46,666 bases of DNA from Deltaproteobacteria bacterium (lineage in GTDB: Bacteria; Desulfobacterota; Desulfobacteria; Desulfobacterales; Desulfosarcinaceae). Where the stretch lies: positions 1 to 46,666 of the forward strand of contig JAHLLR010000038.1 of NCBI GenBank assembly GCA_020444075.1. The letters run 5' to 3'. The notes beneath the pieces are model-generated. The model saw only the letters and a program-made list of their open reading frames with translations. It was not told where the DNA came from and ran no database searches. This document shows positions 23,484-32,736 of this stretch, piece after piece; within the stretch, counting starts at the first letter, position 1; each line of letters starts with the position of its first letter. The translations under genes were made by a program, and so were the position numbers.

Positions 23484-25484
23484 CTACAGTTCAATAGCGG
23501 CCAGGAACCCGCCGTGGATGGCATCGCTGAGCTTGCCGGGTCTGATACCATCGCCAACGACGGTGTGGGAGATCCCGGCATCCGCCAGGGTCTTCGCCAG
23601 GTGATTTTCGGACCGGGAACCGGAAGCCAGGACGACGCTGTCGAAGCGGCCGGATTGCCTCTTGCCATCCTGTTCCCAGATCACTTCACTCCCGTCGATG
23701 GACAGCACCGTGGCACCGGTTTTGATTTCAACACCGTATCGCTTGAGCCGATCCATGAGGATCCAGCGGGTTGACTTGCCCACATCCCTGCCCGCCTTGT
23801 CGAGCATTTCAAAAACCGTAACCGACGAGGTGCCGGCGAACATCAGTTCCTTGAGCCTTTCCGGCGGTATGGCATCGAAGGCCATCAGGAAGTGGAGCAC
23901 CTCCGGGGTCAGGGTGCCTTTGGCGGCCACAAATAGAGCGGTCTCCAGGCCTACGGCACCGCCGCCGATGACGGCCACCTGCTTTCCCAGTATGGGGTTT
24001 TCCTTGAGCACCTGCCAGGCGTTGAGCACTTCCGGATCCTCCGCCCCGGGGATGGGGGGGATCAGGGCCCGGGCGCCTTCGGCCACGATGACATGGTCAG
24101 GTGCATTTTCGCGGATCAGATCCATGTCCACAACGGTGTTCAGGTGCAGGGGGATCCGGTAGCGGTTGACCATGGCCCGGTAGTAGCGGATGAACTCGAG
24201 CAGTTCGTGTTTGTGGGGTGGGGCACCGGCAATCCACAACTGGCCGCCAATGTCGCTGTCCCTATCGAAAATCTCAACCCGGTGGCCTCTTTGAGCAGCG
24301 GTGACGGCCGCCTCCAGGCCGGCGGCGCCGGCGCCGACCACCATGATTGCTTTGGGTGAGTCGGCGGGAAGCATTTTCCGCTCCGCTTCGAACCCGGCCC
24401 GCGGATTGCCCACACAATACACCGGCCTGCCGCTGAAGATTTCGTCCGTGCAGCCCTGGGAGCAGGCCACGCAGGGGCGGATTTCATCGGCCCGGCCATC
24501 GAAGGCCTTGGCCGGCCACTGGGGATCGGCAATGAGTACCCGGCCCAGGTTGACCATGTCTGCGTATCCGTCGCGCAGGATCCGCTCCGCATCATCGGGG
24601 GAGGCGATGCGGTTGGAGGCCATCACCGGCACGCTGACGGCGTTTTTAATGGTAAGGGCCAAAAAGGCGTAAGCGGTGCGGGGAAGCTCCATGGGCAGCT
24701 GGGGTACCCGGGATTCATGCCAGCCGCCGGTGACGTTGATCGCATCCACGCCGGCGGCCTGATAAGCGGCGGCGATCTTCGGTGTCTCGGTATCCGTGTT
24801 GCTGCCCGGAACAAAATCGTTGCCGGCCATGCGGATGGTCAGCGGCACATCCGGGCCGACGGCATTTCTCACTTTGGCGATGAGTTCCGTGGGAAAGCGC
24901 AGCCGGTTCTCGAAGCTGCCGCCGTATGGGTCCGTGCGCCGGTTTTTTAACGGCGAGAGAAACTGGGTGATGAGGTAGCCGGCGCTGCCGATGATCTCCA
25001 CGCCGTCGAACCCGGCTGCCACGGCCCGACGGGCGGCGGCGGCAAAGGCCTCCTGAACCTGGTGGATCTCCTCGATAGTCATTTCCCTGGGGGTGGCCTT
25101 GGAATATTTCGAGTATACGGCGGACGGAGCGATGGGGTCCTTGCCGTCGATGAGAAAAGGGTGGGAATAGGCTCCGGCGTGAAAAAGCTGGATCCAGGCC
25201 CGGGCACCTTCCTCTTTGATGATGGCGGCAACTGTGCTGAAGTCGGGTATGGCCTCGTCCCCGGCGATGGACAGGGCCAGGATTCCCGAACCCAGAAAGT
25301 CTACACCCACCGGCCCCACGGTGACGATGCCGGCACCGCCTCTGGCCCGCTCCCGGAAGAAATGGTAGTAACGGTCGTTGAGCTTGCTGTCGTAGGAATA
25401 GAGCAGCCCCAGGGAGGGGTAGGCGATCCGGTTCTTGATTTCAAGCCGGTTGATGGTGATGGGACTGAAGAGATAGCGGTACAT
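23484..25484 (-). CDS. Old-yellow-enzyme / 2,4-dienoyl-CoA reductase-like flavin oxidoreductase
   Basis: 666 residues from the ATG at 25484, preceded by GGGAGGAAAC; the longer ATG at 25526 overlaps the phosphoesterase stop. The N-terminal half is an FMN barrel of the OYE family (IKNRIAYPSLGLLYSY, FAAAARRAVAAGFDGVEI, LSPLKNRRTDPYGGSFENR). A cysteine cluster for a 4Fe-4S centre follows (CVACSQGCTDE, then YCVGNP). The C-terminal half has two dinucleotide-binding sites (IMVVGAGAAGLEAA and VAVIGGGAVGLETA) for FAD and NAD(P). The architecture is that of bacterial 2,4-dienoyl-CoA reductase and enoate reductases. It ends the lipid operon and probably reduces an unsaturated CoA thioester or enone; the substrate is unknown. 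Confidence 0.85.
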   Translation of the reverse strand: MYRYLFSPITINRLEIKNRIAYPSLGLLYSYDSKLNDRYYHFFRERARGGAGIVTVGPVGVDFLGSGILALSIAGDEAIPDFSTVAAIIKEEGARAWIQLFHAGAYSHPFLIDGKDPIAPSAVYSKYSKATPREMTIEEIHQVQEAFAAAARRAVAAGFDGVEIIGSAGYLITQFLSPLKNRRTDPYGGSFENRLRFPTELIAKVRNAVGPDVPLTIRMAGNDFVPGSNTDTETPKIAAAYQAAGVDAINVTGGWHESRVPQLPMELPRTAYAFLALTIKNAVSVPVMASNRIASPDDAERILRDGYADMVNLGRVLIADPQWPAKAFDGRADEIRPCVACSQGCTDEIFSGRPVYCVGNPRAGFEAERKMLPADSPKAIMVVGAGAAGLEAAVTAAQRGHRVEIFDRDSDIGGQLWIAGAPPHKHELLEFIRYYRAMVNRYRIPLHLNTVVDMDLIRENAPDHVIVAEGARALIPPIPGAEDPEVLNAWQVLKENPILGKQVAVIGGGAVGLETALFVAAKGTLTPEVLHFLMAFDAIPPERLKELMFAGTSSVTVFEMLDKAGRDVGKSTRWILMDRLKRYGVEIKTGATVLSIDGSEVIWEQDGKRQSGRFDSVVLASGSRSENHLAKTLADAGISHTVVGDGIRPGKLSDAIHGGFLAAIEL

Positions 25485-25522
25485 GTTTCCTCCCGACGGT
25501 GCTGGTTGATGTTGAATCCTCA

Positions 25523-26188
25523 TCATGTAAACGTGCAGGATGCCAAGCGGTCACTTCCCGGCTCCCAGATCATGACAAACCCTGAAGTCAGGGCGCCGCA
25601 GGTGATGATGCAGGGCCGTTGGTCGGCCAGTTCGATGACAAGGCCCTCAGGTGGAAAGAAGAACCGGATTTTCTTCCCCCTGCGGCTGATTATTTCCGGC
25701 TTGTGGCTGTGCCCGCGAAACAGCAGCCCATTGGGGTTCTGCCTGAAAAAGTCCGCGGCTTCGTGTTGGCCCATTGCCCCGATCATGGCTGAAAGCCCCA
25801 AGCGCCGCACAAAGGGGCGGGAGTGGACCAGTTTCGCACTGCCGACGGAAAGGCAGAGGGGAAGATTCTCCAGGAACGCAATCGTTTCCCGCCGGATGCC
25901 GCTATCCGAGCGTCCCGATGCATCGGCAGCCAGGGTGTGGTCGTTGTTGCCCTTGACGGCGACGATGCCGTGATTTTTTATCTGCGCCACGCAGTCATCG
26001 GCGGTCTTCGGCAAGGTGGAGTCGCAGATGTCCCCCAGGTGGTAAAGGGATGTGCAGGCCCGCTGTTTTAGAAAAACAGCACCGGTGGCGATGGCCTCGG
26101 GGTCGCCGTGGCTGTCGGCCATGATGCCGATTTTTTCAGGTGTCTTTTGCGGCATGACCTGTACGGTTTTTGGGGGATCAATCCTCAC
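25523..26188 (-). CDS. Calcineurin-like metallophosphoesterase (YfcE/MJ0936-like)
   Basis: 221 residues with all signature blocks of the phosphodiesterase family: IGIMADSHGD (D-x-H), YHLGDICDS (GDxxD-like), VKGNNDH (GNxD/H), and FRGHSHKP (GHSH). Two metal ions are bound and phosphodiester or phosphomonoester bonds are cut. Its stop overlaps the upstream ATG of the oxidoreductase. It lacks a signal peptide. The presence of a phosphoesterase in a CoA-thioester operon is unusual; it may simply be co-transcribed. Confidence 0.8.
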   Translation of the reverse strand: MRIDPPKTVQVMPQKTPEKIGIMADSHGDPEAIATGAVFLKQRACTSLYHLGDICDSTLPKTADDCVAQIKNHGIVAVKGNNDHTLAADASGRSDSGIRRETIAFLENLPLCLSVGSAKLVHSRPFVRRLGLSAMIGAMGQHEAADFFRQNPNGLLFRGHSHKPEIISRRGKKIRFFFPPEGLVIELADQRPCIITCGALTSGFVMIWEPGSDRLASCTFT

Positions 26189-26275
26189 CCCTGGCCTCGC
26201 CTGTCATGGGGCGAGGAATGCGAAAAATGCTGCCTTTTCCCACAAGGAGTCAGGGAGCGTTTCAAGGAGAGGCTT

Positions 26276-27412
<1,137 letters not shown>

Positions 27413-27496
27413 AGCTTAAAGGTCAAAGGCTTAAGGTTTATGGTCGCAGGTTAACGGTCGAAGCATCGAGAACCAACCTTTGCCAGTTGGCACGAA

Positions 27497-28651
27497 TTAC
27501 AGGCCCATGAACTTGGCGGCAATACCTTTCATGATCTCGTTGGTGCCGGCGAAGATTGACATCACCCGTACGTCCCGCCAGGCGCGCACCAACGGGCAGG
27601 ACTCGACGGTGCCGAAATCGCCCAGGATGCTCAGGGCGCGGTCCGCCGTGCGGTTGGCCAGGTCCGTGGTCCAGAACTTGGCCATGGAGGTCTCCACCAC
27701 GATATTCTTCTTCTCGATGTGGTCGGCCACCAGTTTGTCCACGAAGGTGCGGCCGACCTTTACATCGGCGGCCATCTCCACCAGTTCGAACTGGACCGCC
27801 TGGGATTTGGACAGGGGACGGCCGCCGCGGTTGTTTTTGCGGCAGAAGTCCAGGGTCCACTCCAGAATGCGCTCGGCTCCGCATACCGCCCCCAGCGCAC
27901 AGGTCAGGCGTTCCTGCTGGAGTTTCTCCATGAGCATCAAGAAGCCCATCCCCTTTTCGCCCAGCCGGTTGTCCACGGGAATGCGGCAGTTGCTGAAAAA
28001 CAGCTCGGCGGTATCCTGACTGTGCCAGCCCATCTTGTCCAGCTTCCGCCCGCGGGTAAACCCCGGGGTGCCGTCTTCGACCACATACAGGGAGACCGCT
28101 TCGTATTTGTTCTCCACGGACGGGTCCTTTGCGGCGAACACCAGCAGGTCGCAGTTGATGCCGTTGGAGATAAAGGTCTTGGAACCGTTGACCACCACGG
28201 TGTCGCCCGCTTCTTCCGCCGTGGTCTTCATCCCGGCCAGGTCGCTGCCCGCATCCGGCTCGGTCATGCCCACCGCCGTGATGCAGTCGCCGGAGACGCA
28301 TCCGGGGAGGTATTTCTGCTTCAATGCCTCGCTGCCGTATGATTCGATGTAGGGAACCACCACATCGCTGTGCAGGGCGGCGGCCAGGCCGGTGTGGGCG
28401 GTGCGGGAAAGCTCTTCGGTCACGATCACCGAGTAGCGGAAATCGCCGCCAAGCCCTCCGTATGCCGGGTCCACGGTCGGGCACAGGAAACCTCCCGCCC
28501 CCATCTTGCGCCAGATGGACTTGGGGACGATATGATCCTCCTCCCAGCGATCCACATGGGGGGTGACGTCGGTTTCACAAAATGCTCTCAGGCGCTGTCT
28601 GAAATCTTCATGCTCCGGCGTGTAGTTCAAAATATCCATGTTGGTCCTCAA
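27497..28651 (-). CDS. Acyl-CoA dehydrogenase
   Basis: 384 residues. It has the FAD-binding and signature blocks CITAVGMTEPDAGSDLAGMKT and VVVNGSKTFISNGI, RAW-type C-terminal helix and the catalytic base Glu in FAGTNEIMKGIAAKFM, the long-chain/isovaleryl-type C-terminal placement pattern. It oxidises acyl-CoA to enoyl-CoA and passes electrons to ETF. Its ATG overlaps the thiolase stop (ATGA), so the two are translationally coupled. The substrate chain length cannot be deduced. Confidence 0.9.
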   Translation of the reverse strand: MRTNMDILNYTPEHEDFRQRLRAFCETDVTPHVDRWEEDHIVPKSIWRKMGAGGFLCPTVDPAYGGLGGDFRYSVIVTEELSRTAHTGLAAALHSDVVVPYIESYGSEALKQKYLPGCVSGDCITAVGMTEPDAGSDLAGMKTTAEEAGDTVVVNGSKTFISNGINCDLLVFAAKDPSVENKYEAVSLYVVEDGTPGFTRGRKLDKMGWHSQDTAELFFSNCRIPVDNRLGEKGMGFLMLMEKLQQERLTCALGAVCGAERILEWTLDFCRKNNRGGRPLSKSQAVQFELVEMAADVKVGRTFVDKLVADHIEKKNIVVETSMAKFWTTDLANRTADRALSILGDFGTVESCPLVRAWRDVRVMSIFAGTNEIMKGIAAKFMGL

Positions 28652-29856
28652 TCCCCGTATCTGCCGATGATGGAGATGCTGCAGATGTTCTGGAACGGGA
28701 ACCCCCCCAGGTTGTGGGTCAGCCCGAACCGCGGGTCCTCGAGCTGCCGTTCACCGGCCCGTCCCAGCAGCTGCAGGTACATTTCGTAGAGCATGCGCAG
28801 GCCCGAAGCGCCGATGGGGTGGCCGAAACACTTGAGTCCCCCGTCCACCTGGCAGGGCACGCCGCCGTCCAGGTCATAGAAGCCGTCCATTACATCGCGA
28901 ACGGCCTGGCCCCGGGACGAGATGTGCAGGTCCTCGTAGGTGACCAGTTCGGTGATGGAGAAGCAGTCGTGGACCTCCATCATGCTGATTTCTTCCCGGG
29001 GATCGGTGATGCCCGCCTCGGCGTAGGCCTTTTTGCTGCACGTGGTGGTGGTCATGAAATGGTCGCCGTCCCACTCGTTGTAGCCCATTTCCTCACCGGA
29101 ACTCAGGGCCAGCTGCAGGGCTTTCACCGAAACGATGTCGGCCTTTCCAAGGCTCCTGGCGATTTCCGGCGTGGTGACGATGGCGCAGGCCGACCCGTCG
29201 CTGACCCCGCAGCAGTCGAAGAGCCCCAGGGGGTGGGCAATGATGGGAGCCGCCATGACCTGCTCCTCGCTGACCTTTTTTCTCAGGTGGGCCTTGGGGT
29301 TGAGCAGGCCGTTGTCGTGGCTTTTGACGGACACATGGGCCATGGCCCGTTTCAGGTCGATATCCTTGAACCGGTATTTGGCTGCATAAGCACTGGCCAG
29401 CTGGGCGAAAGAGCCCGGAGCCGTCAGGTTGGGCCACCACTGCCAGACCAGCGTTCCGGCACTGGAACCGAAGTTGGGCAGGCCGCCGTAGCCGGTGTCC
29501 TTGAGCTTTTCCACACCCAGGGCCAGGCAGATGTCATAGGCCCCGGACGCCACGCCGTAAACCGCACCCCTGAACGCCTCGGTGCCGGTCGCGCAGTAGT
29601 TCTCCACGCGGGTCACCGGGATCATGGGCAGCCGCAGGGTAGTGGACAGCGGCATGGCGGTCTTGCCCACGTTGATTTCCTCCAGGCACGAACCGAACCA
29701 GGCGGCATCGATCTCCTTTTTTTCGATGCCGGCATCGGCCAGGCACTCTTCGAAGGCCTCCACCATCAACTCTTCGGCCCCCATGTCCCAGCGTTCGCCG
29801 AACCGGGTGCACCCCATGCCGATGATCGCCACTTTGTCCTTGATTCCCGTTGCCAT
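28648..29856 (-). CDS. SCP-x-type thiolase
   Basis: 402 residues. Signatures of the SCP-x/lipid-transfer thiolase group: acylated Cys in VENYCATGTEAFRGAVYG, the HDCF motif in MEVHDCFSITELV replacing the NEAF of ordinary thiolases, and GLKCFGHPIGASGLRM. Members of this group often act with a DUF35 zinc-ribbon partner (as in benzoylsuccinyl-CoA and steroid side-chain thiolases). The adjacent fusion protein includes a DUF35-type module, which supports such a partnership. Reaction: cleavage of 3-oxoacyl-CoA with CoA, releasing acetyl-CoA or another acyl-CoA. Confidence 0.85.
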   Translation of the reverse strand: MATGIKDKVAIIGMGCTRFGERWDMGAEELMVEAFEECLADAGIEKKEIDAAWFGSCLEEINVGKTAMPLSTTLRLPMIPVTRVENYCATGTEAFRGAVYGVASGAYDICLALGVEKLKDTGYGGLPNFGSSAGTLVWQWWPNLTAPGSFAQLASAYAAKYRFKDIDLKRAMAHVSVKSHDNGLLNPKAHLRKKVSEEQVMAAPIIAHPLGLFDCCGVSDGSACAIVTTPEIARSLGKADIVSVKALQLALSSGEEMGYNEWDGDHFMTTTTCSKKAYAEAGITDPREEISMMEVHDCFSITELVTYEDLHISSRGQAVRDVMDGFYDLDGGVPCQVDGGLKCFGHPIGASGLRMLYEMYLQLLGRAGERQLEDPRFGLTHNLGGFPFQNICSISIIGRYGD

Positions 29857-29957
29857 GGTTCCTCCTTTATTGACGGGGCCGGTGGAATCCTGCTGGTTTC
29901 TCCGAACCCCGACCCTTTTTCCCGAGGGAAGAGGGGGGCTTGATAATAAGTCTGGTT

Positions 29958-32702
29958 TTACGTGAGTTTGAACAGGCGCTCGATGAGCTGGGATTTCATG
30001 ATGTCACCTTCGATCTTCAGCTTGCCCGACGTATAGGCCTGCATGGCGGGCAGCTTGCCGGAGATGAGCCGTATAAAGTCGGTGTCGGTTATTTTGAGGG
30101 TGCAGGTGGCCTGATCCGTCCGTCCTTGCGACACCTTGCAGGTCTGGTCCTTGATGGCCACGCTCCAGTCGCCGCCGCCGGGCCCGGCGATGCAATATTG
30201 GAACACCACGTCGACGCCGGCCGCTGCATCCTTCAAGAAAGCGCCGGGCATTTTTTCAAACACCGCCGCTACGCTCAGGTCCGACTCACCCGCCGGTTGA
30301 GCTTTTTTTCCGGCAGCCGTTGACGGTGGCGGTGACGGCGGAGTCATCAGGTCCATAAGGGCTGAAGTCAAGTCCGGAAGTGGTTTGGCGTCTTCCATGG
30401 CGTTGATCCGGTCCCAGTTCTCGTGGATCTGTTCTGGCGTGGGCGGATGCTCAAGGTCCCCGAGCAGGGTTCCCGGCCCGGTCATGACGGCCGCCCGGTT
30501 CACGAACCCCATGCCCGTATTATAGATCGCACCCGTCCCGGTGCAGCGATCGCTGCACAAGTAGACCACCAGGGGGGCCACCAGCTCCGGTTTCATCTTT
30601 GAGAACATCTCCGGCGGCAGAATGTCTTCGGTGAGCCGGGAAGCCGCAAGGGGCGCCACGGTGTTGACCTTGATATCGGATTTGGCACCCTCCAGCTTCA
30701 AGGTGTTCATCATCCCCACCAGGGCCATCTTGGCCGCCGAGTAGTTGGTCTGGCCGAAGTTGCCGTAGAGTCCGGCTGCTGAAGTGGTCATGACGATCCG
30801 TCCGTAACCCTTCTCCTTCATAGCGGCAAAGGCCGGCCGGGTGACGTTGTAGGCGCCGTTGAGGTGGACGGCCATGACGGCGTCCCAGTTCTCCGGTTCC
30901 ATCTTGGTGAAGCTCTTGTCCCGCAGGATGCCGGCGTTGTTGATCAGGATGTCCACGGTGCCGAAGGCTCCCAGAGCGGTTTTAATGATGTTCTCGCCGC
31001 CTTCGACGGTGGCCACGTTGTCGTAGTTGGACACGGCCTGGCCGCCCGCCGCCTGGATCTCTTCCACCACCCGGTCCGCCGGTGAACGGTCACCGCTGCC
31101 CGCGCCGTCGCGGGCGCCGCCGAAATCGTTGACCACCACCCGGGCCCCCCGGTCGGCCAGTTCCAGGGCGTATGCGCGACCCAGCCCGCCGCCGGCACCG
31201 GTGATCACGGCGACCTGGCCATCGAAGCGGATCCGGTTCATCAGTTCCCTGGCTCCGGGAACCGGTGCGGCCTTCCAGAAGTAGTTGACGAAGCCCCGTT
31301 CCCGGTCCTCGCTGCGTTTGCGAAACACCATGCGCATGGGCAGTCCGACTTTCAGATCATCCATCTGGCAGTCGGTGAAATCGGCCATAAAGCGCCCGCC
31401 GCCATCGAACTGAATCATGCCGTAGCAGTGGGGCGGGTCCACGGAGACGGCCAGCAGGTCCGCCGTAAAGGTCTTGATTGTAGCCGGAACGTCGGCAAAT
31501 TCATAATCCAGTTGCGTCCGCAGGGCTCCGCATCCCGGATTGACGCAGATGTCCATTTTGGGAAACTGGGCGGTGCCGCACGCCTGGCAGCGCCCGCCCA
31601 CCAGCCCTAAAATCATCTGCCGCTTGCGCCACAGGGCGGTCATGGCCGTCTGGGTGGGGGCCTCGGCGCGGATGCCCATTTCAGTCTGGATCAGATCCCG
31701 GAACTTGAGAAACTTCGGGTAATTGTCGATGGTCTTCTTGTTCTCCAGACACCCCTTGACTCCATTGCGGCCCTTCAGGTCGAGAATTTTTTCGGTAACC
31801 TTGAAATAGAGAGCGTTGCATCCCTGGCCGAAACCGGCCACCAGGATCCGGTCTCCGGGACTGGCCGTTTCCAGCGCAGCGGACAACATGAGCAGGCTGT
31901 GCGCCGTGCCGGTCTCCCCGCAGACCTCGTGCAGGTTGTCCGCCACCTTGTCCTTGTCGGCCCCCAACAGCGCGGCAATTTTACGGTGCTCGGCCTTGAA
32001 GAAGCAGGGAAACACCAGTTGGTCCACGTCGTCCATGGTGATGCCCAGCTTGTCCATAAGCCCGTTCACGGCCTCCGGGATGATCTTGGCATAGCCTTCG
32101 TCGCGGGCCCAGCGTTCTTCCCACATGTAGTCGAATTTCTTCCCGGTGCCCCGGTAATGGTCCACGAAGTCGTAGGAAACCGAATGGCTGCCCAGAAATT
32201 CGGCGATGACATTCTCGTCACCCACGCACAGGGCGGCAGCGCCGTCGCCAAACCACATTTCGTAAAAATAGGCCGCCCGGGTTTCACGGCGGTCGGCGGC
32301 GGCTACCAGTACCTGATGTCGGTCGCCGGCCTTGACCGCATCCAGGGCGGTGATCAGGGCGCCGGACCCTGCCTTCTGGGAGGCGGTGAAATCCGCAGTG
32401 ATGATGTCGTTTCTCAGATTCAGGGCCGTAGCCACAATGCCGGCATTCTGGCGGTCGGCAAAGGGCAGGGTGGTGGAAGCCAGGTAAAGGCCGTCGACCT
32501 GTGGTTTGTCCATGCCCGTCAGGCAGTCCCTGGCGGCGGCCACGGCCATGGTGAGGCTGTCTTCGTCCCAGTTGCACATGGACCGCTCGCCCTGGGCCAC
32601 CATGACCACAGCCGGGGCGAACCAGCCCATGCTCTGGAAAATGGACATCCGGTCCAGCCGGAGTCGGGGAATGTAGGCGCCGTAAGCGGTAATTCCAACC
32701 AT
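29958..32702 (-). CDS. Four-domain fusion: HMG-CoA-synthase-like, DUF35 zinc ribbon/OB fold, SDR and SCP2
   Basis: 914 residues in four parts. Residues 1-320 resemble archaeal/bacterial HMG-CoA synthase (VGITAYGAYIPRLRL, then GFGQGCNALYF at the end), but the expected Cys, His and Glu positions appear replaced (ADFTASQKAGSGAL, with Gln where Cys is expected; LVFPCFFKA; STTLPFAD). Residues about 365-480 are a DUF35 module with four zinc-ribbon Cys (CQACG, then CVNPGCG) and an OB fold. Residues about 490-790 are an SDR dehydrogenase (GAGGGLG, NNAGILRDKSF, YSAAK), of the peroxisomal multifunctional-enzyme type. Residues about 805-914 are an SCP2 sterol-carrier domain. It neighbours the thiolase, which may use the DUF35 module, and precedes a second SDR-SCP2 fusion. 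Substrates are unknown; lipid-like CoA thioesters are likely. Confidence 0.85.
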   Translation of the reverse strand: MVGITAYGAYIPRLRLDRMSIFQSMGWFAPAVVMVAQGERSMCNWDEDSLTMAVAAARDCLTGMDKPQVDGLYLASTTLPFADRQNAGIVATALNLRNDIITADFTASQKAGSGALITALDAVKAGDRHQVLVAAADRRETRAAYFYEMWFGDGAAALCVGDENVIAEFLGSHSVSYDFVDHYRGTGKKFDYMWEERWARDEGYAKIIPEAVNGLMDKLGITMDDVDQLVFPCFFKAEHRKIAALLGADKDKVADNLHEVCGETGTAHSLLMLSAALETASPGDRILVAGFGQGCNALYFKVTEKILDLKGRNGVKGCLENKKTIDNYPKFLKFRDLIQTEMGIRAEAPTQTAMTALWRKRQMILGLVGGRCQACGTAQFPKMDICVNPGCGALRTQLDYEFADVPATIKTFTADLLAVSVDPPHCYGMIQFDGGGRFMADFTDCQMDDLKVGLPMRMVFRKRSEDRERGFVNYFWKAAPVPGARELMNRIRFDGQVAVITGAGGGLGRAYALELADRGARVVVNDFGGARDGAGSGDRSPADRVVEEIQAAGGQAVSNYDNVATVEGGENIIKTALGAFGTVDILINNAGILRDKSFTKMEPENWDAVMAVHLNGAYNVTRPAFAAMKEKGYGRIVMTTSAAGLYGNFGQTNYSAAKMALVGMMNTLKLEGAKSDIKVNTVAPLAASRLTEDILPPEMFSKMKPELVAPLVVYLCSDRCTGTGAIYNTGMGFVNRAAVMTGPGTLLGDLEHPPTPEQIHENWDRINAMEDAKPLPDLTSALMDLMTPPSPPPSTAAGKKAQPAGESDLSVAAVFEKMPGAFLKDAAAGVDVVFQYCIAGPGGGDWSVAIKDQTCKVSQGRTDQATCTLKITDTDFIRLISGKLPAMQAYTSGKLKIEGDIMKSQLIERLFKLT

Positions 32703-32736
32703 ATCTGCTCCTTATCTATGGTTCATCATTTCGTTT

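Noticed and set aside
23139-23774. 211-codon plus-strand frame starting in the eut upstream region
   Set aside because: Half lies antisense to the oxidoreductase; no motif, no ribosome site, low-complexity composition.
28714-29943. 409-codon plus-strand frame opposite the thiolase
   Set aside because: Shadow of a gene with intact catalytic motifs.
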